Numbered from the stretch's first letter, positions 27,401 through 42,400 are shown. The stretch is DNA of 64,000 nt from Acrocarpospora macrocephala (GCF_009687865.1 NZ_BLAE01000020.1:62001-126000); one strand, 5' to 3'. Numbers and translations are program-made. Notes: generated by a model not told the origin, from the sequence alone.

Positions 27401-30400
27401 CGGCTTGGTCGGCGAACAGCACCTCACGCAACGACCCGTCGAGCAGCGGGTCCAGCTCGGCGATCACCTCATCCAACGCCTGCGCGAAGACCGGGAAGCG
27501 GTCGTACAGCTCCCGGCCCATCCCCGCCCGCTGGCTGCCCTGGCCGGTGAACAACACCGCGAGCCTCGGCTCCGCCGCCACCCCGCGCACCACACCCGCA
27601 CCCGGCCGGTCCTCGGCCAGCGCCGCCAGCCCGGCCAGCAGACCATCACGGTCCCCGGCCAGCACCACCGCACGATGCTCGAACGCCGGACGGGTCGTGG
27701 CCAGCGAGAACGCCGTATCGGCCAGCGCCACCTCACCGCGGTCCTGTACATGTGAAGCCAGCCGCTCGGCCTGCGCCCGCAATACCTCTGCTGTACGGGC
27801 CGACACCAGCACCGGCAGCGCACCCGCGGCGGGCGCATCGTCCCGCGCCACCGTTCCGGCCTCGATCCGCGGAGTCGTCGGCCCCTGCTCGAGGATGACG
27901 TGGGCGTTGGTGCCGCTGATCCCGAAGGAGGAGACACCCGCCCGGCGCGGACGGCCAGTCTGTGGCCATTCGGCGGGCTCGGTCAGCAGCTCCACCGCGC
28001 CAGAGGCCCAGTCCACGTGTGAGGACGGCGCATCGACATGCAACGTTTTGGGCAGCACGCCATGCCGGAGGGCCAGCACCATCTTGATCACACCGGCGAC
28101 GCCCGCGGCGGCCTGGGTGTGACCGAAGTTCGACTTGATCGCCCCCAGCAACAGCGGACGACCCTCCGGCCGGTCCTTGCCGTACGTGGCCAGCAGCGCT
28201 TGGGCCTCGATCGGGTCACCCAGCGTGGTACCGGTGCCGTGCGCCTCCACCGCGTCCACCTCGGACGGCGACAACCCGGAAACGGCCAGCGCCTGGCGGA
28301 TCACCCGCTGCTGCGACGGACCGTTCGGCGCGGTCAGGCCATTGGACGCGCCGTCCTGGTTGATCGCCGACCCACGCAGGACCGCCAGCACCTCATGCCC
28401 GTTGCGGCGGGCGTCCGACAGCCGCTCCAGGACCAGCACGCCCATGCCCTCAGACCAGGTCGTACCGTCGGCGGTGTCGGAGAACGCCTTGCACCGCCCA
28501 TCAGGCGCCAACCCGCCCTGCGCGCTGAACCCGATGAACCCAATCGGGGTGGTCATCACCGTGGCGCCCCCGGCCAGCGCCAGACTGCACTCGCCCGAGC
28601 GCAGCGCCTGCGCCGCCATGTGCATCGCCACCAGCGACGATGAGCAGGCGGTGTCCACCGTCACCGCCGGGCCCTCCAGACCCAGGGTGTAGGACAGGCG
28701 GCCGGACAGCACGCTGGCTGACATACCGGTGATGGCATGGCCTTCCACGTCTGCCGCGGCGTTCATCATCAGGCTCATGTAGTCCTGACCGTTGGTGCCC
28801 ACGAACACGCCGGTGGAGCTGCCCTTCAGCGAGACCGGGTCGATCCCGGTCCGCTCGATCGCCTCCCACACCCCCTCCAGCAGCAGCCGCTGCTGCGGAT
28901 CCATCGCCAGCGCCTCACGCGGCGAGATCCCGAAGAACCCCGCGTCGAACCCGGCCACATCCGCCAGGAACCCGCCCTGAACATCAAGACCCGTCCCGGA
29001 CACCGACGCCAGATCCCAGCCCCGATCGGCCGGGACCGGCGAGATCGCGTCCTCGCCCTCGGACAGCAGCCGCCACAGCTCTTCCGGAGAGTTCACCCCG
29101 CCGGGGAATCGGCAGCTCATGCCCACGATCGCGATCGGATCGTCCGCCACTCCGGCTTTCTGCTCGGCCACCACGCCGGAGGCCACGCCCTGGTCCTGTC
29201 GGCCCAGCAGCTCCGACACCAGGAACTCCGCCAGCACGACTGGCGTCGGGTAGTCGAACACCAGCGTGGCCGGCAACCGCAACCCGGTCGCGATATTCAA
29301 CCGGTTGCGCAACTCCACGGCGGTGAGGGAGTCGAAGCCCAGCTCGCGGAACTCCCGCCGTACCTGGACGGTCTCCGGCGACGGGTGGCCCAGAACCACT
29401 GCGGCCTGAGCGCGCACCAGCTCCACCACCAGCCGGACCTGCTCGGTCTCGCCCAGCCCGGCCAGCCTGCGTACCAGCTCCGCGTCCCCGCCCACCGGGG
29501 TGGAGACCGCCGACCGGCGGCCCACCCGGACCAGGCCGCGCATGAGCTGCGGCACGTGGCCAAGCGTCCGCAGGACCGGGAGATCCAGCCGTGCCGCGAC
29601 TACCGCCGGCTGCCCCGAAGTGGCAGCCGCGTCGAACGCCGCGAGTCCTTGCTCGGCCGACAGCGCCGGCATGCCCGCCCGCGCTATCCGGCGCAGCTCG
29701 ATCGCGCCCAGAGCGCCGGTCATCCCGGTTTCCTGCGCCCACAGACCCCACGCCAGCGACAACCCGGGCAGCCCCTGCGCCCGGCGCAGCTGGGCCAGCG
29801 CGTCGAGGAACGCGTTGGCCGCCGCGTAGTTGCCCTGACCGGCGTTGCCCGTCACCCCGGCCATCGAGGAGAACACCACGAACCCGGCCAGGTCGCTGCT
29901 CCGCGTGAGTTCGTGCAGGTGCCAGGCCGCGTCCACCTTCGGACGCAACACGCTGTCCAGCCGCTCGGAGGTCAGTGACGGGATCGTCCCGTCGGCCAGC
30001 ACACCGGCGGTGTGAATCACCGCAGTCAGCGGATGACCGGCATCGACTTGCGCCAGCAGGGCCGCCACCGCGTCCCGGTCGGCCATGTCGCACGCCGCGA
30101 TCGTGACCTCCACGCCGTGCGCGATCAGCTCCGCCTGCAGCTCCACCGCACCCGGAGCATCCAAGCCCCGGCGACTGGTCAGCAGCAGATGCCGTACGCC
30201 ACGCTCGGCCACCACATGCCGCGCGAACAGCGCGCCCAGACCACCGGTCCCACCAGTGATCAACACCGTCCCAGCCGGATCCCACGGCCGCTCCGCCGTC
30301 TCCGCAGGCGCCAGCCGCGCCAGCCGCGGAACCCGCACCTCACCTCCGCGTACCGCCACCTGCGGCTCATCCGACGCCAGCACCCCGGCCAGCACCGAGT

Positions 30401-33400
30401 CAGGCAGCTCACCATCGACATCGGCCAGCAGGAACCGGCCCGGATTCTCCGACTGAGCACTCCGGACGAGACCGTGAGCCGCCGCCACCACGGGATCCGG
30501 CGCCGCCTCACCAGCGTCGGCCACGACCGCGCCCCGGGTGAGGAACACCAGCCGCGAATCGGCGAACCGCTCATCGGCCAGCCACCGCTGGAGCAGATCC
30601 AGAACCCGGGCGGTCAGCGCATGCGCCGACTCCACCACCCCGGCCGCCGGATCCGAGACCAGCTCCGTCACCACCACGCCCGGGACCGGACCCGACTCCA
30701 GCAGAGACGAGAGATCCTCGTGGACCGGCAGTCCGCCCGGCTCTCCGGCCGCGTCGTTCCCGGCGGTCCGCAACGCCGCCGTGGCACCCAGCGTGTCCCG
30801 GCCGAGCAGCCCCACCGACATCGGGGCCCAAGCGGCCTCCGGCGCACCGGCGATGGCGGCCCACTCCACCCGGAACAACGTGTCCCGCCCAGAGCCACGA
30901 CCGTCAAGAGCAAGCTGCTCGGTGGAGACCGGCCGCAGCACGACCGACCGGGCCGACAGCACCGGCGCACCCGTCGCGTCGACCGCGCTCAGCGACACCG
31001 CATCGCCGCCCGCCCCGGCCAGCCGCAGCCGCAGCATCGACGCGCCGCCCGCGTGCAGGCACACCTCGCCCCAGGAGAGCGGCGACCAGCCGCTTCCCGC
31101 CGTGTCCAGCCCGGCGAAAGGCACCGCGTGCAACGCCGCGTCCAGCAGCGCCGGGTGCAACCCGAACTCCCCTGCGCCGCTGACCTGCTCCGGCAAGCTC
31201 AGCTCGGCGAACACCTCGCCGTCGGAACCCCGCCAGGCCGCCCGCAGACCCTGGAACGCCGGACCGTAGGCGAAGCCCTCCTCCGCCAGTTCCTCGTACA
31301 GCCCGCCCAGCTCGATCGCGGTCGCGCCGGCCGGAGGCCACACCGCCGCATCGAACGGCACGGCAGGTGCGAGGCCCGTGGTGAGAGTGCCCGTGGCATG
31401 GAGCACCCACTGCCCATCGTCGTCGCCGTCCGCCAGGCGCGTGTGCACGCTCAGGCTCCGGCGGCCCTCCTGTGGTGCGCCCACCGACACCTGCACCACT
31501 ACCGCGTCCTGCTCGGCGAGAGCCAGCGGCGCGTTCAGCGTCAGCTCCTCGACCACATCGCAGCCGACCTGGTCACCCGCCCGGACCGCCAGTTCCACGA
31601 ACACGCTGCCCGGCACCACGACCGAGCCCGCCACCACGTGATCGGCCAGCCACGGCTGCGTACTCACCGACAACCGGCCGGTCAGCACCATCCCATCGGT
31701 ATCGGCCAGGCCCACGGCCGCCCCCAGCAGCGGGTGCCTGGTCGCGGACAGGCCCAGAACACGGGCATCACCGCTCTGCTTGGCGTTCGGCCAGTACCGC
31801 TGGTGCTGGAAGGCGTAGGTCGGCAGCTCGACCTGGCGACCGCCGGGCAGCACGCTCTTCCAGTCCACCGCGATGCCGCGGACGAACAGCTCAGCGGCCG
31901 AGACCAGGACCCGGTCCAGCCCGCCCTCGTCCCGGCGCAGCGTGCCGGTGATCACCGCATCTGCTGTGGCCTCGTCCACGCATTCGCCGATGCCGATCGT
32001 CAGCACCGGGTGCGGGCTCACTTCCACGAACGCCCGGTACCGCTGCTCCAGCAGCTGCCCGACCGCCGGGGCGAAGGCCACCGTGTTGCGCAGGTTGTCA
32101 CACCAGTACCCCGCGTCGAGTTCCGGCCCTTCCACCCACTGGCCGGTCACCGTCGACAACATCGGCACCCGCACCGAACGCGGAGCCACCCCTGCCAGAA
32201 CCTGCACCAGCTCCGCACCGATCAGATCAACCTGAGCCGAATGCGACGCATAATCCACCGCGATACGGCGAACCCGCACCCCATCCCCGGCCAGTCGCTC
32301 GACCAGTTCCTCAATGGCCGCGACCTCACCGGCCACCACCACTGAGCGAGGGCCGTTGATCGCCGCGACCGACACCCGCCCGTCCCAGGACGACAGCCAC
32401 TCACGCACCTGCTCGACCGGCAACGCCACCGAGGCCATCGCCCCGAGCCCCGCCAGCCGGTCGGCGATCAGACGGCTACGCAACGCCACCACCCGCGCGC
32501 CGTCCTGCAACGACAGACCACCCGCGACCACCGCGGCCGCGATCTCGCCCTGAGAGTGGCCGACCACGGCGTCCGGGCGCAGGCCGAGCGATTCCCACAC
32601 CGCTGCCAGCGACACCATCACCGCGAACGACACCGGCTGGACCACATCCACCCGATCCAGCCCCGGAGCACCCTCGGCCTGGCGGATCACATCCAGCAGC
32701 GACCACTCCACCAACGGCTCCAACGCCGCCGCGCACTCCGCCATCCGGCCCGCGAAAACCGGCGACTCCTCAAGCAGGGCAGCACCCATCCCCGCCCACT
32801 GCGCCCCCTGACCAGGGAACACCCACACCGACTTACCGACGACATCGGCCACGCCCGAGACCACCCGAGCCGCCGGCTCCCCGGCCTCGACCGCCGACAA
32901 GCCCGATAGCAGCTCGCCACGATCCTCGCCGACCACCACCGCACGGTGCTCGAACACCGACCGCGACACCACCAACGAGGACCCCACGTCCACCGGGTCC
33001 AAGGCGTCGGCCTCCACCTGCGCCGCCAGACGACGCGCCTGACCACGCAACGCCTCCGGCGTCTTCGCCGAGATCACCCACGGCACCACACCACCGGCAG
33101 GCTCTTCCACCTCCGGCCGCGTGACACCTTCCGGTCCTTGCTCCAGGATCACGTGGGCGTTGGTGCCGCTGATCCCGAACGAGGACACACCGGCCCGGCG
33201 CGGGTGGCCGTTCTGCTGCCACTCCACCGGCTCGGTCAGCAGTTCCACCGCGCCCGAGGCCCAGTCCACGTGCGAGGACGGCGCATCCACGTGCAGCGTC
33301 TTGGGCAGGACACCGTGCCGCATGGCCATGACCATCTTGATCACACCGGCGACGCCCGCGGCGGCCTGCGTGTGACCGAGGTTCGACTTGATCGAACCCA

Positions 33401-36400
33401 GCAGCAACGGCTGGCCCTCCGGCCGGTCCTGACCGTAAGTCGCCAGCAGCGCCTGAGCCTCGATCGGGTCACCCAGCGTCGTCCCGGTACCGTGCGCCTC
33501 GACCGCGTCCACTCCAGCGGGAGACAGCCCGGCGCCGGCCAGGGCCTGCCGGATCACCCGCTGCTGCGACGGACCGTTCGGCGCAGTCAGCCCATTGGAC
33601 GCGCCGTCCTGGTTGACCGCCGACCCACGCACGATGGCGAGCACCTGGTGGCCGTTGCGGCGGGCGTCCGACAGCCGCTCCAGCAGCACCATGCCCACGC
33701 CCTCGGAATAGCTGGTGCCGTCCGCCGCGTCGGCGAAAGACTTGCTCCGGCCATCGGGCGACAGGCCTCCTTGGGTGCTGAAGTCGATGAACGCCAGCGG
33801 GGTGGCCATGACGGTCGCGCCACCGGCCAGTGCCAGATCGCATTCGCCCGAGCGCAGCGCCTGCGCCGCCATGTGCATCGCCACCAGCGACGACGAGCAC
33901 GCGGTGTCCACCGTCACCGCCGGGCCCTCCAACCCCAGCGTGTACGAGATACGGCCAGTCGCGACACTCGCGGCGGTACCGGTGCCGACGAAGCCCAGCA
34001 CCTCCGGCGGGAACTGGGCGTTCATCCCGTAGTCGTGGTAGAAGATGCCGGCGAACACCCCGGTACGGCTGCCCCGCAGTGAGGTCGGGTCCATGCCCGC
34101 CCGCTCGATCGCCTCCCAGGAGGTCTCCAGCAGCAACCGCTGCTGCGGATCCATCGCCAGCGCCTCACGCGGCGAAATGCCGAAGAAGCCAGGATCGAAC
34201 TGCGCGGCGCTCTCCAGGAAGCCGCCCTCGCGTACGTAGCTGGTGCCCCGATGCTCGGTATCCGGGTTGAACAACGCCGCCAGATCCCAGCCGCGCGTGG
34301 TCGGGAACTCACTGATCCCGTCCCCGCCCTCGGCCACCAACCGCCACAGATCCTCCGGAGAATGGATTTCACCCGGGAAATGGCAGGCCATACCCACGAT
34401 CACGATCGGGTCGTCGCTCAACGGCAGGGCGGGCGCGGGAATGATCGCGTCGGCGTGCTCGCCGAGCAGCTCGGCCAGCAGGAACTCCGCCAGCACGGTC
34501 GGCGTCGGGTAGTCGAACACCAGCGTCGCCGGCAACCGCAAACCCGTCACGCCGTTCAGCCGGTTCCGCAGCTCCACCGCGGTGAGGCTGTCGAAGCCCA
34601 GCTCACGGAACTCGCGCCGGACCTCCACCGTCTCGGGCGAGACATGGCCCAGCACCATGGCCACCTCGGTGCGCACCAGATCCAGCAGAACCTCGGCGCG
34701 TTCGGCCGCCCCCAGCGGAGCCAGCCGCTGCAGCAGCGTCGCCGCCACCACCGAACCGGACGCCGCCGACCGCCGGCCACTCCGCACCAGCCCGCGCAAC
34801 AACGGGGAGACCTCGCCTTGGGCGCGCAGCACCGCCAGCTCCAGCCGGAGCGGGATCACCACCGGCCGCGTCACCCGGCCGGCCGCGTCGAACAGCGCCA
34901 GGCCCTGTTCCACCGACAGCGGCGGCATGCCCGTCCGGGCGATCCGCCGCATGTCGGCCTCGCTCAGCGCGCTGGTCATGCCGGTGTCCTGGGTCCAGGC
35001 ACCCCAGGCCAGGGACAGCGCGGGCAGCCCTTCGGCCCGGCGCGACTGGGCCAAGGCGTTCAGGAACGTGTTCGCCGCCGCGTAGTTGCCCTGCCCGGGT
35101 GCTCCCATGACACCCGACAAGGACGAGTACAGGATGAACGCCGCCAGGTCCACGCCCCTGGTCAGCTCGTGCAGATGCCAGGCCGCGTCCACCTTCGGAC
35201 GCAACACCCTGCCCAGCCGCTCCGGCGTCAGCGACGAGATCGTCGCGTCCTCCAGGACACCGGCGGTGTGCACGACCGCGGTCAGCGGATGAGCGGCGTC
35301 GACACCGGCCAGCAGGGCCGCCACCTGGTCCCGATCCGCCATGTCGCAGGCGGCGATGGTCACGTGCGCGCCGTGCGCGGCCAGCTCCCGCTCCAGCTCG
35401 GCTGCCCCGGCCGCGTCCAGGCCACGGCGGCTGGTCAGCAGCAGGTGCCGTACGCCCCGCTCGGTCACCAGATGCCGGGCCAGGCTGCCCCCCAGACCAC
35501 CGGTGCCACCAGTGATCAGAACTGTCCCGTCCGGATCCCACGGCCGTTCCGGCTCCTCGGCCGGTGTCACCCGGGCCAGACGAGGCACCCGTACCGCGCC
35601 TTCACGCACCGCCGCCTGCGGCTCACCGGAGGCCAGCACCGCGGCCAGCGACGAGGAGGACAGCTCCGCGTCGACATCGACCAGTACGAACCGGCCCGGA
35701 TCCTCCCACTGCGCCGAACGCACCAGGCCCCACACCGCCGCAGCCGCCAGATCGGTGACCGCTTCACTCTCACTCGCGGCCACCGCGCCCCGCGTCACGA
35801 ACACCAGCCGCGAAGCCCTGAACCGCTCGTCGGCCAACCACTGCTGCAGCAGGTCGAGGATGTGGGCGACCAGCTCGTGCGTCGCCTCCGCCACGTTCCC
35901 GGCGTCGGCCGACCCGACGGTGACCATGACCACGTCGGGTGCCGAGTCCAGTGCGGCGAGTTCTCCGGTCAGCTCGACCACGCTCGGGACGGTCTCCGTG
36001 CCCACCGCCTCCGGCAGCGCGGTCCAGTCCAGCCCGAACAGCGAATCGCGCGCTACGCCGCCACCGCCCGCATCGGCGAACTGCTCGGGGGTGAACGGAC
36101 GCACGACCAACGAGCGCGCCGACAAGACCGGCGCTCCGGCCCGATCGGCCGCCGACAACGACACGGAGTCGTCACCGGACTTGGCCAGCCGGACGCGCAG
36201 CAGCGCGGCACCACTCGCGTGCAGGCACACCTCTTGCCAGGAGAAGGGCAGCAGGCCACCCTCCACCACATTCAACCCGGCGAAGCTGACCGCGTGCAGC
36301 GCCGCGTCCAGCAACGCCGGATGCACTCCGAACGCGCCCGCGTTCGACGCCGCCTGCTCGGGAAGGGCGACCTCGGCGAAGATCTCACCGCCGGGGCCGC

Positions 36401-39400
36401 TCCAGGCCGCCCGCAGTCCTCGGAACGCCGGGCCGTAGCCCAGCCCTCGGGAGGCCAGTTCGTCATACAGTCCATCCAGCTCGATCGCGGTCGCGCCGGC
36501 CGGAGGCCACACCTCCGTGTCGAAGTGCGCAACGCCCCGAGTGTCCGTGGCGAGCGTCCCGGTGGCGTGCCGTACCCACTGCGCCTCGTCGCCGGCCTGG
36601 GCCGGCCGGGAGAAGACGCTCAGGGTCCTGCGGCCGGTCTCCTCCGGCGCGCCCACCGCGATCTGGACCACGACCGCCTCGTCCTCGGCCAGCACCAGCG
36701 GCGCGGCCAGGGTCAGCTCCTCGACCAGGTCACAGCCGACCTGGTCACCCGCCCGGATCGCCAGCTCAAGGAACCCGGTGCCGGGGAAGAACACCATCCC
36801 GGCCACGGTGTGGTCGGCCAGCCAGGGATGCGTGGCGAGCGACAACCTGCCGGTCAGCACCACTCCGTCGGAGTCGGCCAGGCCCACCGCCGCGCCCAGG
36901 AGAGGATGCTTCGTCGCCGCCAGGCCCGCCGCCGTCACGTTCCCCGCACCGGCGCTCGCACTGCCGTCAGGCCAGAACCACTGGTGCTGGAAGGCATAGG
37001 TCGGCAGATCGACCCGGCGCCCACCCGGCAGCAGTGCCCGCCAGTCCACCGTCACACCGCGCACGAACAGCTCGGCGGCCGAGACCAGGACACGGTCCAG
37101 CCCGCCCTCGTCCCGGCGCAGCGTCCCGGCGATGACCGCGTCCACCGCGGCCTCGTCCACGCATTCCCCGATGCCGATCGTCAGCACCGGGTGCGGGCTC
37201 ACCTCGACGAACACGCGGTGGCGCTGCTCCAGCAGTTCCCTGATCGCCGGGGCGAAGGCCACCGTGTTGCGCAGGTTGTCACACCAGTAGGCCGCGTCGA
37301 GTTCCGGTCCCTCCAGCCACTGGCCGGTCACGGTTGACAGCATTGGCATCCGTACCGAACGCGGAGTCACCTCCGCCAGGACCTGGGCCAGCTCCGCACC
37401 GATCAGATCGACCTGGGCCGAGTGCGAGGCGTAGTCCACCGCGATACGCCGGACCCGCACCTCCTCAGCGGTCAGTCGCTCGACCACTTCCTCAATGGCC
37501 GCGACCTCACCGGCCACCACCACCGAGCGAGGGCCGTTGATGGCCGCGACCGAGATCCGCTCGTCCCAGACGGCCAGTCGCTCACGCACCTGCTCGACCG
37601 GCAACGGCACCGACGCCATCGCCCCGAGCCCGGCCAGCCGGTCGGCGATCAAGCGGCTACGCAACGCCACCACCCGCGCGCCGTCCTGCAACGACAGACC
37701 ACCCGCCACCACCGCAGCCGCGATCTCACCCTGCGAGTGACCGACCACGGCGTCGGGGCGGACGCCCAGGGATTCCCAGACCGCAGCCAGGGAAACCATC
37801 ATCGCGAACGACACGGGCTGGACCACATCCACCCGATCCAGCGACGGGGCGTCTTCGGTCTGGCGGATCACGTCCAGCAGCGACCAGTCCACGAACGGTT
37901 CAAGCGCCGCCGCGCACTCCGCCATCCGGCCCGCGAAGACCGGCGACTCCTCCAGCAGTCGCCCGCCCATACCGACCCACTGCGCCCCCTGACCAGGGAA
38001 CACCCACACCGACTTACCGGCGATGTCGGCCACACCCGAGACCACGCCCGTCGCCAATTCACCGGCACCGACCGCCGACAGGCCCGACAGCAGGCCGCCA
38101 CGATCACGCCCGACCACCACCGCACGGTGCTCGAACACCGACCGCGACACCACCAGCGAGGACCCCACGTCCACCGGGTCCAGATCGCCGGCCTCCACCT
38201 GCGCCGCCAGACGACGCGCCTGACCACGCAACGCCTCCGGAGTCTTCGCCGAGACCACCCACGGCACCGCACCCGGCGCCTGTTCCACCGACTCCGATAC
38301 TGAAGCCTCCGGCCCCTGCTCCAAGATCACGTGCGCGTTGGTGCCGCTGATCCCGAAGGAGGAGACACCGGCCCGGCGCGGGTGACCGTTCTTCTGCCAC
38401 TCCACCGGCTCGGTCAGCAGCTCCACCGCACCAGAGGCCCAGTCCACATGCGAGGACGGCGCATCGACGTGCAACGTCTTGGGCAGCACCCCATGCCGCA
38501 TGGCCAGCACCATCTTGATCACACCGGCGACGCCCGCGGCGGCCTGCGTGTGACCGATGTTCGACTTGATCGAACCCAGCAGCAACGGACGATCCTCGTC
38601 CCGATCCCGGCCATAGGTCGCCAGCAGCGCCTGCGCTTCGATCGGGTCACCCAGCGTCGTACCGGTGCCGTGCCCTTCAACCGCGTCCACATCAGCGGGC
38701 GCGAGCCCCGCCCCGGCCAGGGCCTTGCGGATCACCCGCCGCTGCGAAGGACCGTTCGGAGCGGTCAGACCGTTGGACGCGCCGTCCTGGTTGACCGCGG
38801 AACCCCGGACGATCGCCAGGACCTGGTGACCGTTGCGGCGCGCGTCCGACAGACGCTCCAGCACCAGCATGCCGACGCCCTCGGACCAGCCCGCGCCGTC
38901 GGCCGCGTCGGAGTAGGACTTGCACCTGCCGTCAGGGGCCAGGCCGCCCTGCCCCGTGAAGTCGATGAACGGCCCAGGAGTGGCCATCACCGTCACACCA
39001 CCGGCCAGCGCGAGCGAGCAGTCACCGCCGCGCAGCGCCTGCGCCGCGAGGTGCATCGCCACCAGTGACGACGAGCACGCGGTGTCCACCGTCACCGCCG
39101 GGCCCTCCAGACCCAGGGTGTAGGAGAGCCGGCCGGTGGCGACGCTGCCGGCGGTGCCGGTGCCCATGAAGCCCATCACGTCGGCGGGGAAGGCCGTGCT
39201 GTTCGCGTAGTCGTGGTACATGACACCGGCGAACACGCCCGTGTGGCTGCCCCGCAGCGAGACCGGGTCGATCCCGGTCCGCTCGATCGCCTCCCAGGTC
39301 ACCTCAAGCAGCAGCCGCTGCTGCGGGTCCATCGCCAGCGCCTCACGCGGCGAGATCCCGAAGAACCCAGGGTCGAACTCGCCGGCCTCGTGCAGGAAGC

Positions 39401-42400
39401 CACCCGCCTGGACGTACTTGACGGCTTGGCCCTCGGCTTGAGAGAGCGCGTCACGGTGCCAGCCGCGTGTCGTCGGGAAGGGGGAGATGGCGTCCGCGCC
39501 CTCGGTGACCAGCCGCCACAGGTCCTCGGGAGAGTTGACCCCGCCCGGATAGCGGCACGCCATGCCCACGATCACGATCGGGTCGTCCGCCACCGGCAGG
39601 ATGACCGTGGGGATGACCGCGTCGGCGTCCTCACCGAGCAGCTCGGCCAGCAGGAACTCCGCGAGCAGCGTCGGCGTCGGGTAGTCGAACACCAGCGTCG
39701 CAGGCAACCGCAGGCCGGTCGCGCCGTTCAGCCGGTTACGCAGCTCCACGGCCGTGAGCGAGTCGAAGCCCAGCTCGCGGAACTCCCGCCGCACCTCCAC
39801 CGTGCCGGGGGAGACGTGCCCGAGCACGACGGCCACCTCGGTGCGCACCAGATCCAGCAGGACCTCGGCGCGCTCGGCCGCTCCCAGCGGAGCCAGCCGC
39901 TGCAGCAACGTCGCGGCCACCACAGAACCGGACGCCGCCGACCGCCTCCCTCCCCGCACCAGCCCGCGCAGCAGCGCCGGGATCTCGCCCTGCGTCCGCA
40001 ATGCCGACGGCTCAAGCCGGACCGGGATGAGCAGCGCGTGCTCCAGCGTGGTGGCGGCCTCGAACAACGCCAGACCCTGTTCTGGCGACAGCGGCGGCAT
40101 GCCCGCCCGTGCCATTCTGCGCATTTCGGCGTCGTCGAGTGTGCCGGTCATCCCGGCGTCCTGGCTCCACGCGCCCCAGGCCAGCGAGAGCGCGGGCAGT
40201 CCCGCCGCCCGCCGCTGCTGGGCCAGCGCGTCCAGGAAGACGTTGGCCGCCGCGTAGTTGCCCTGCCCGGCGTTGCCCATCACCCCGGCCAGCGAGGAGA
40301 ACAGCACGAACGCCGCGAGGTCCAGGCCCTGGGTCAGCTCGTGCAGGTGCCAGGCGGCGTCCACCTTCGGCCGCAGCACCGACTCCAGCCGCTCCGCCGT
40401 CAGCGCGGGAATCGTCCCGTCATCCAGCACACCCGCCGTGTGAACGACCGCGGTCAGCGGATGCTCGGCATCGATACCGGCCAGCAGCGCCACCACCTGA
40501 TCCCGATCCGCCACATCGCACGCCGCGATCTCGACGTCGACGCCGTGCGCGATCAGCTCGGCCCGCAGCTCCACCGCACCCGCGGCGTCCGAACCACGGC
40601 GACTGGCCAGCAGCAGACGCCGCACCCCACGCTCGGCCACCACATGCCGCGCGAACAACGCCCCAAGACCACCGGTGCCGCCGGTGATCAGCACCGTCCC
40701 CTCCGGATCCCACGAGCGCGCACCGCCCTCGCCAGGATCAGAGGCGCGTGTCACCCGCGCCAGCCGCGGCACCCGTACGCCATCCTCACGTACCGCTACC
40801 TGCGGCTCGCCCGACGCCGACGCGGCGGCCAGCACTCCCGGCAGGGCCGGCAGCGACTGCCCGGCCACGTCGACCAGGACGAACCGGCCTGGTTCCTCCC
40901 ACTGCGCGGACCGCACCAGTCCCCACACAGCGGCGGCCGCCAGGTCCGTCACGGTTTCGCTCTCGCTCGCCGCGACGGCACCCGTGGTCACGAACACCAG
41001 CCGGGAGCGGAGACAGCGATCATCGGCCAGCCAGGCACGCAGCAGGTTCAGCGCCGCGGCGGTCAACTCGTGAACCGATGCGACAACGTCGCCGTGCGCC
41101 GCGGAGCCGACCGTAACGGTCACCACCTCCGGCACCGTCTCCAGCGCCGCCAGGTCCGATGCCGGAGTCAAGGTCAGCTCGACCGAATCGAGATCGGCGG
41201 CGGCCGCCGGCCCGTCGGGCAACGCCGTCCAGGCCAGCTGGAACAGCGAGTCCCGGAGCGGGTCGCGACCACTGCCCCAGGCAGCCTGGTCGGCCGTGAC
41301 CGGACGCAGCACCAGCGACCGCGCGGAGAGCACCGGTTCCCCTGCGGCGTCCACCGCGATCACCGAGACCGTGTCGCCTCCGGTCCTGTCCAGCCGGACC
41401 CGCAGCACCGACGCGCCACCGGCGTGCAGGCACACCTCACCCCAGGAGAACGGCAACCGGCCGTCGGCATCGTCAAGACCGGCGAAGGTCACGGCGTGCA
41501 GCGCCGCGTCCAGCAGCGCCGGATGCATTCCGAACGAAGCCGCGCTCGACTGCGCCTGCTCGGGCAGGACGACGTCGGCGAACACCTCGCCGTCAGCACC
41601 TCGCCAGGCGGCCCGCAGTCCCTGGAACACCGGCCCGTAGTGGAAGCCGCCCGCGGCGAACCGGTCGTACAAGTCGTCCATCTGGATGGGTGTGGCGTCC
41701 TGCGGCGGCCACACCGCCGTGTCGAAGCCGGCGGCGCCGGGCCCGGCCGCGGCCAGCACACCGGTGGCATGCCGTACCCATGGTTCCTCGTCGGCGGCTT
41801 CGGCCGGACGGGCGTAGATGCTCAGGTTGCGGCGGCCGGACTCGGCCGCCGAGGCCACCCACACCTGCACCGCGACGGCGTCCCGCTCGCCGAGCACCAG
41901 GGGCGTGGTCAGGGTCAGCTCCTCGACCAGGTCACAGCCGACCTGGTCACCCGCCCTGATCGCCAGTTCGAGGAACCCGGTGCCCGGGAAGATGACCGTG
42001 CCGCCGACCGCGTGGTCGGCCAGCCACGGATGCGACCGCAGCGACAACCGCCCGGTCAGCAGCACCCCCGCCGAGTCGGCCAGCCCGACCGCGACACCCA
42101 GCAGTGGGTGCCTTGCGGCGGCCAGCCCCGCGGCCGCCACGTTCCCCGCCTGGGTAGCGCTGCCGTCGGACCAGAAACGCTGCCGCTGGAACGCGTACGT
42201 CGGCATGTCGATCCGGCGCCCGCCCTGGAGCACCGCCTGCCAGTCCACCGGCACGCCGCGCACGTGCAGCTGGGCAAGCGCCGCCATGATCGCGGTCTGC
42301 TCGTCCCGATCCTTGCGCAGGACCGGCACCAGCACCGGATCGGCGTCGGAGCTGTGGGCCAGGATGTCCTTGGCCATCGCGGTCAGTACGCCGTCCGGCC

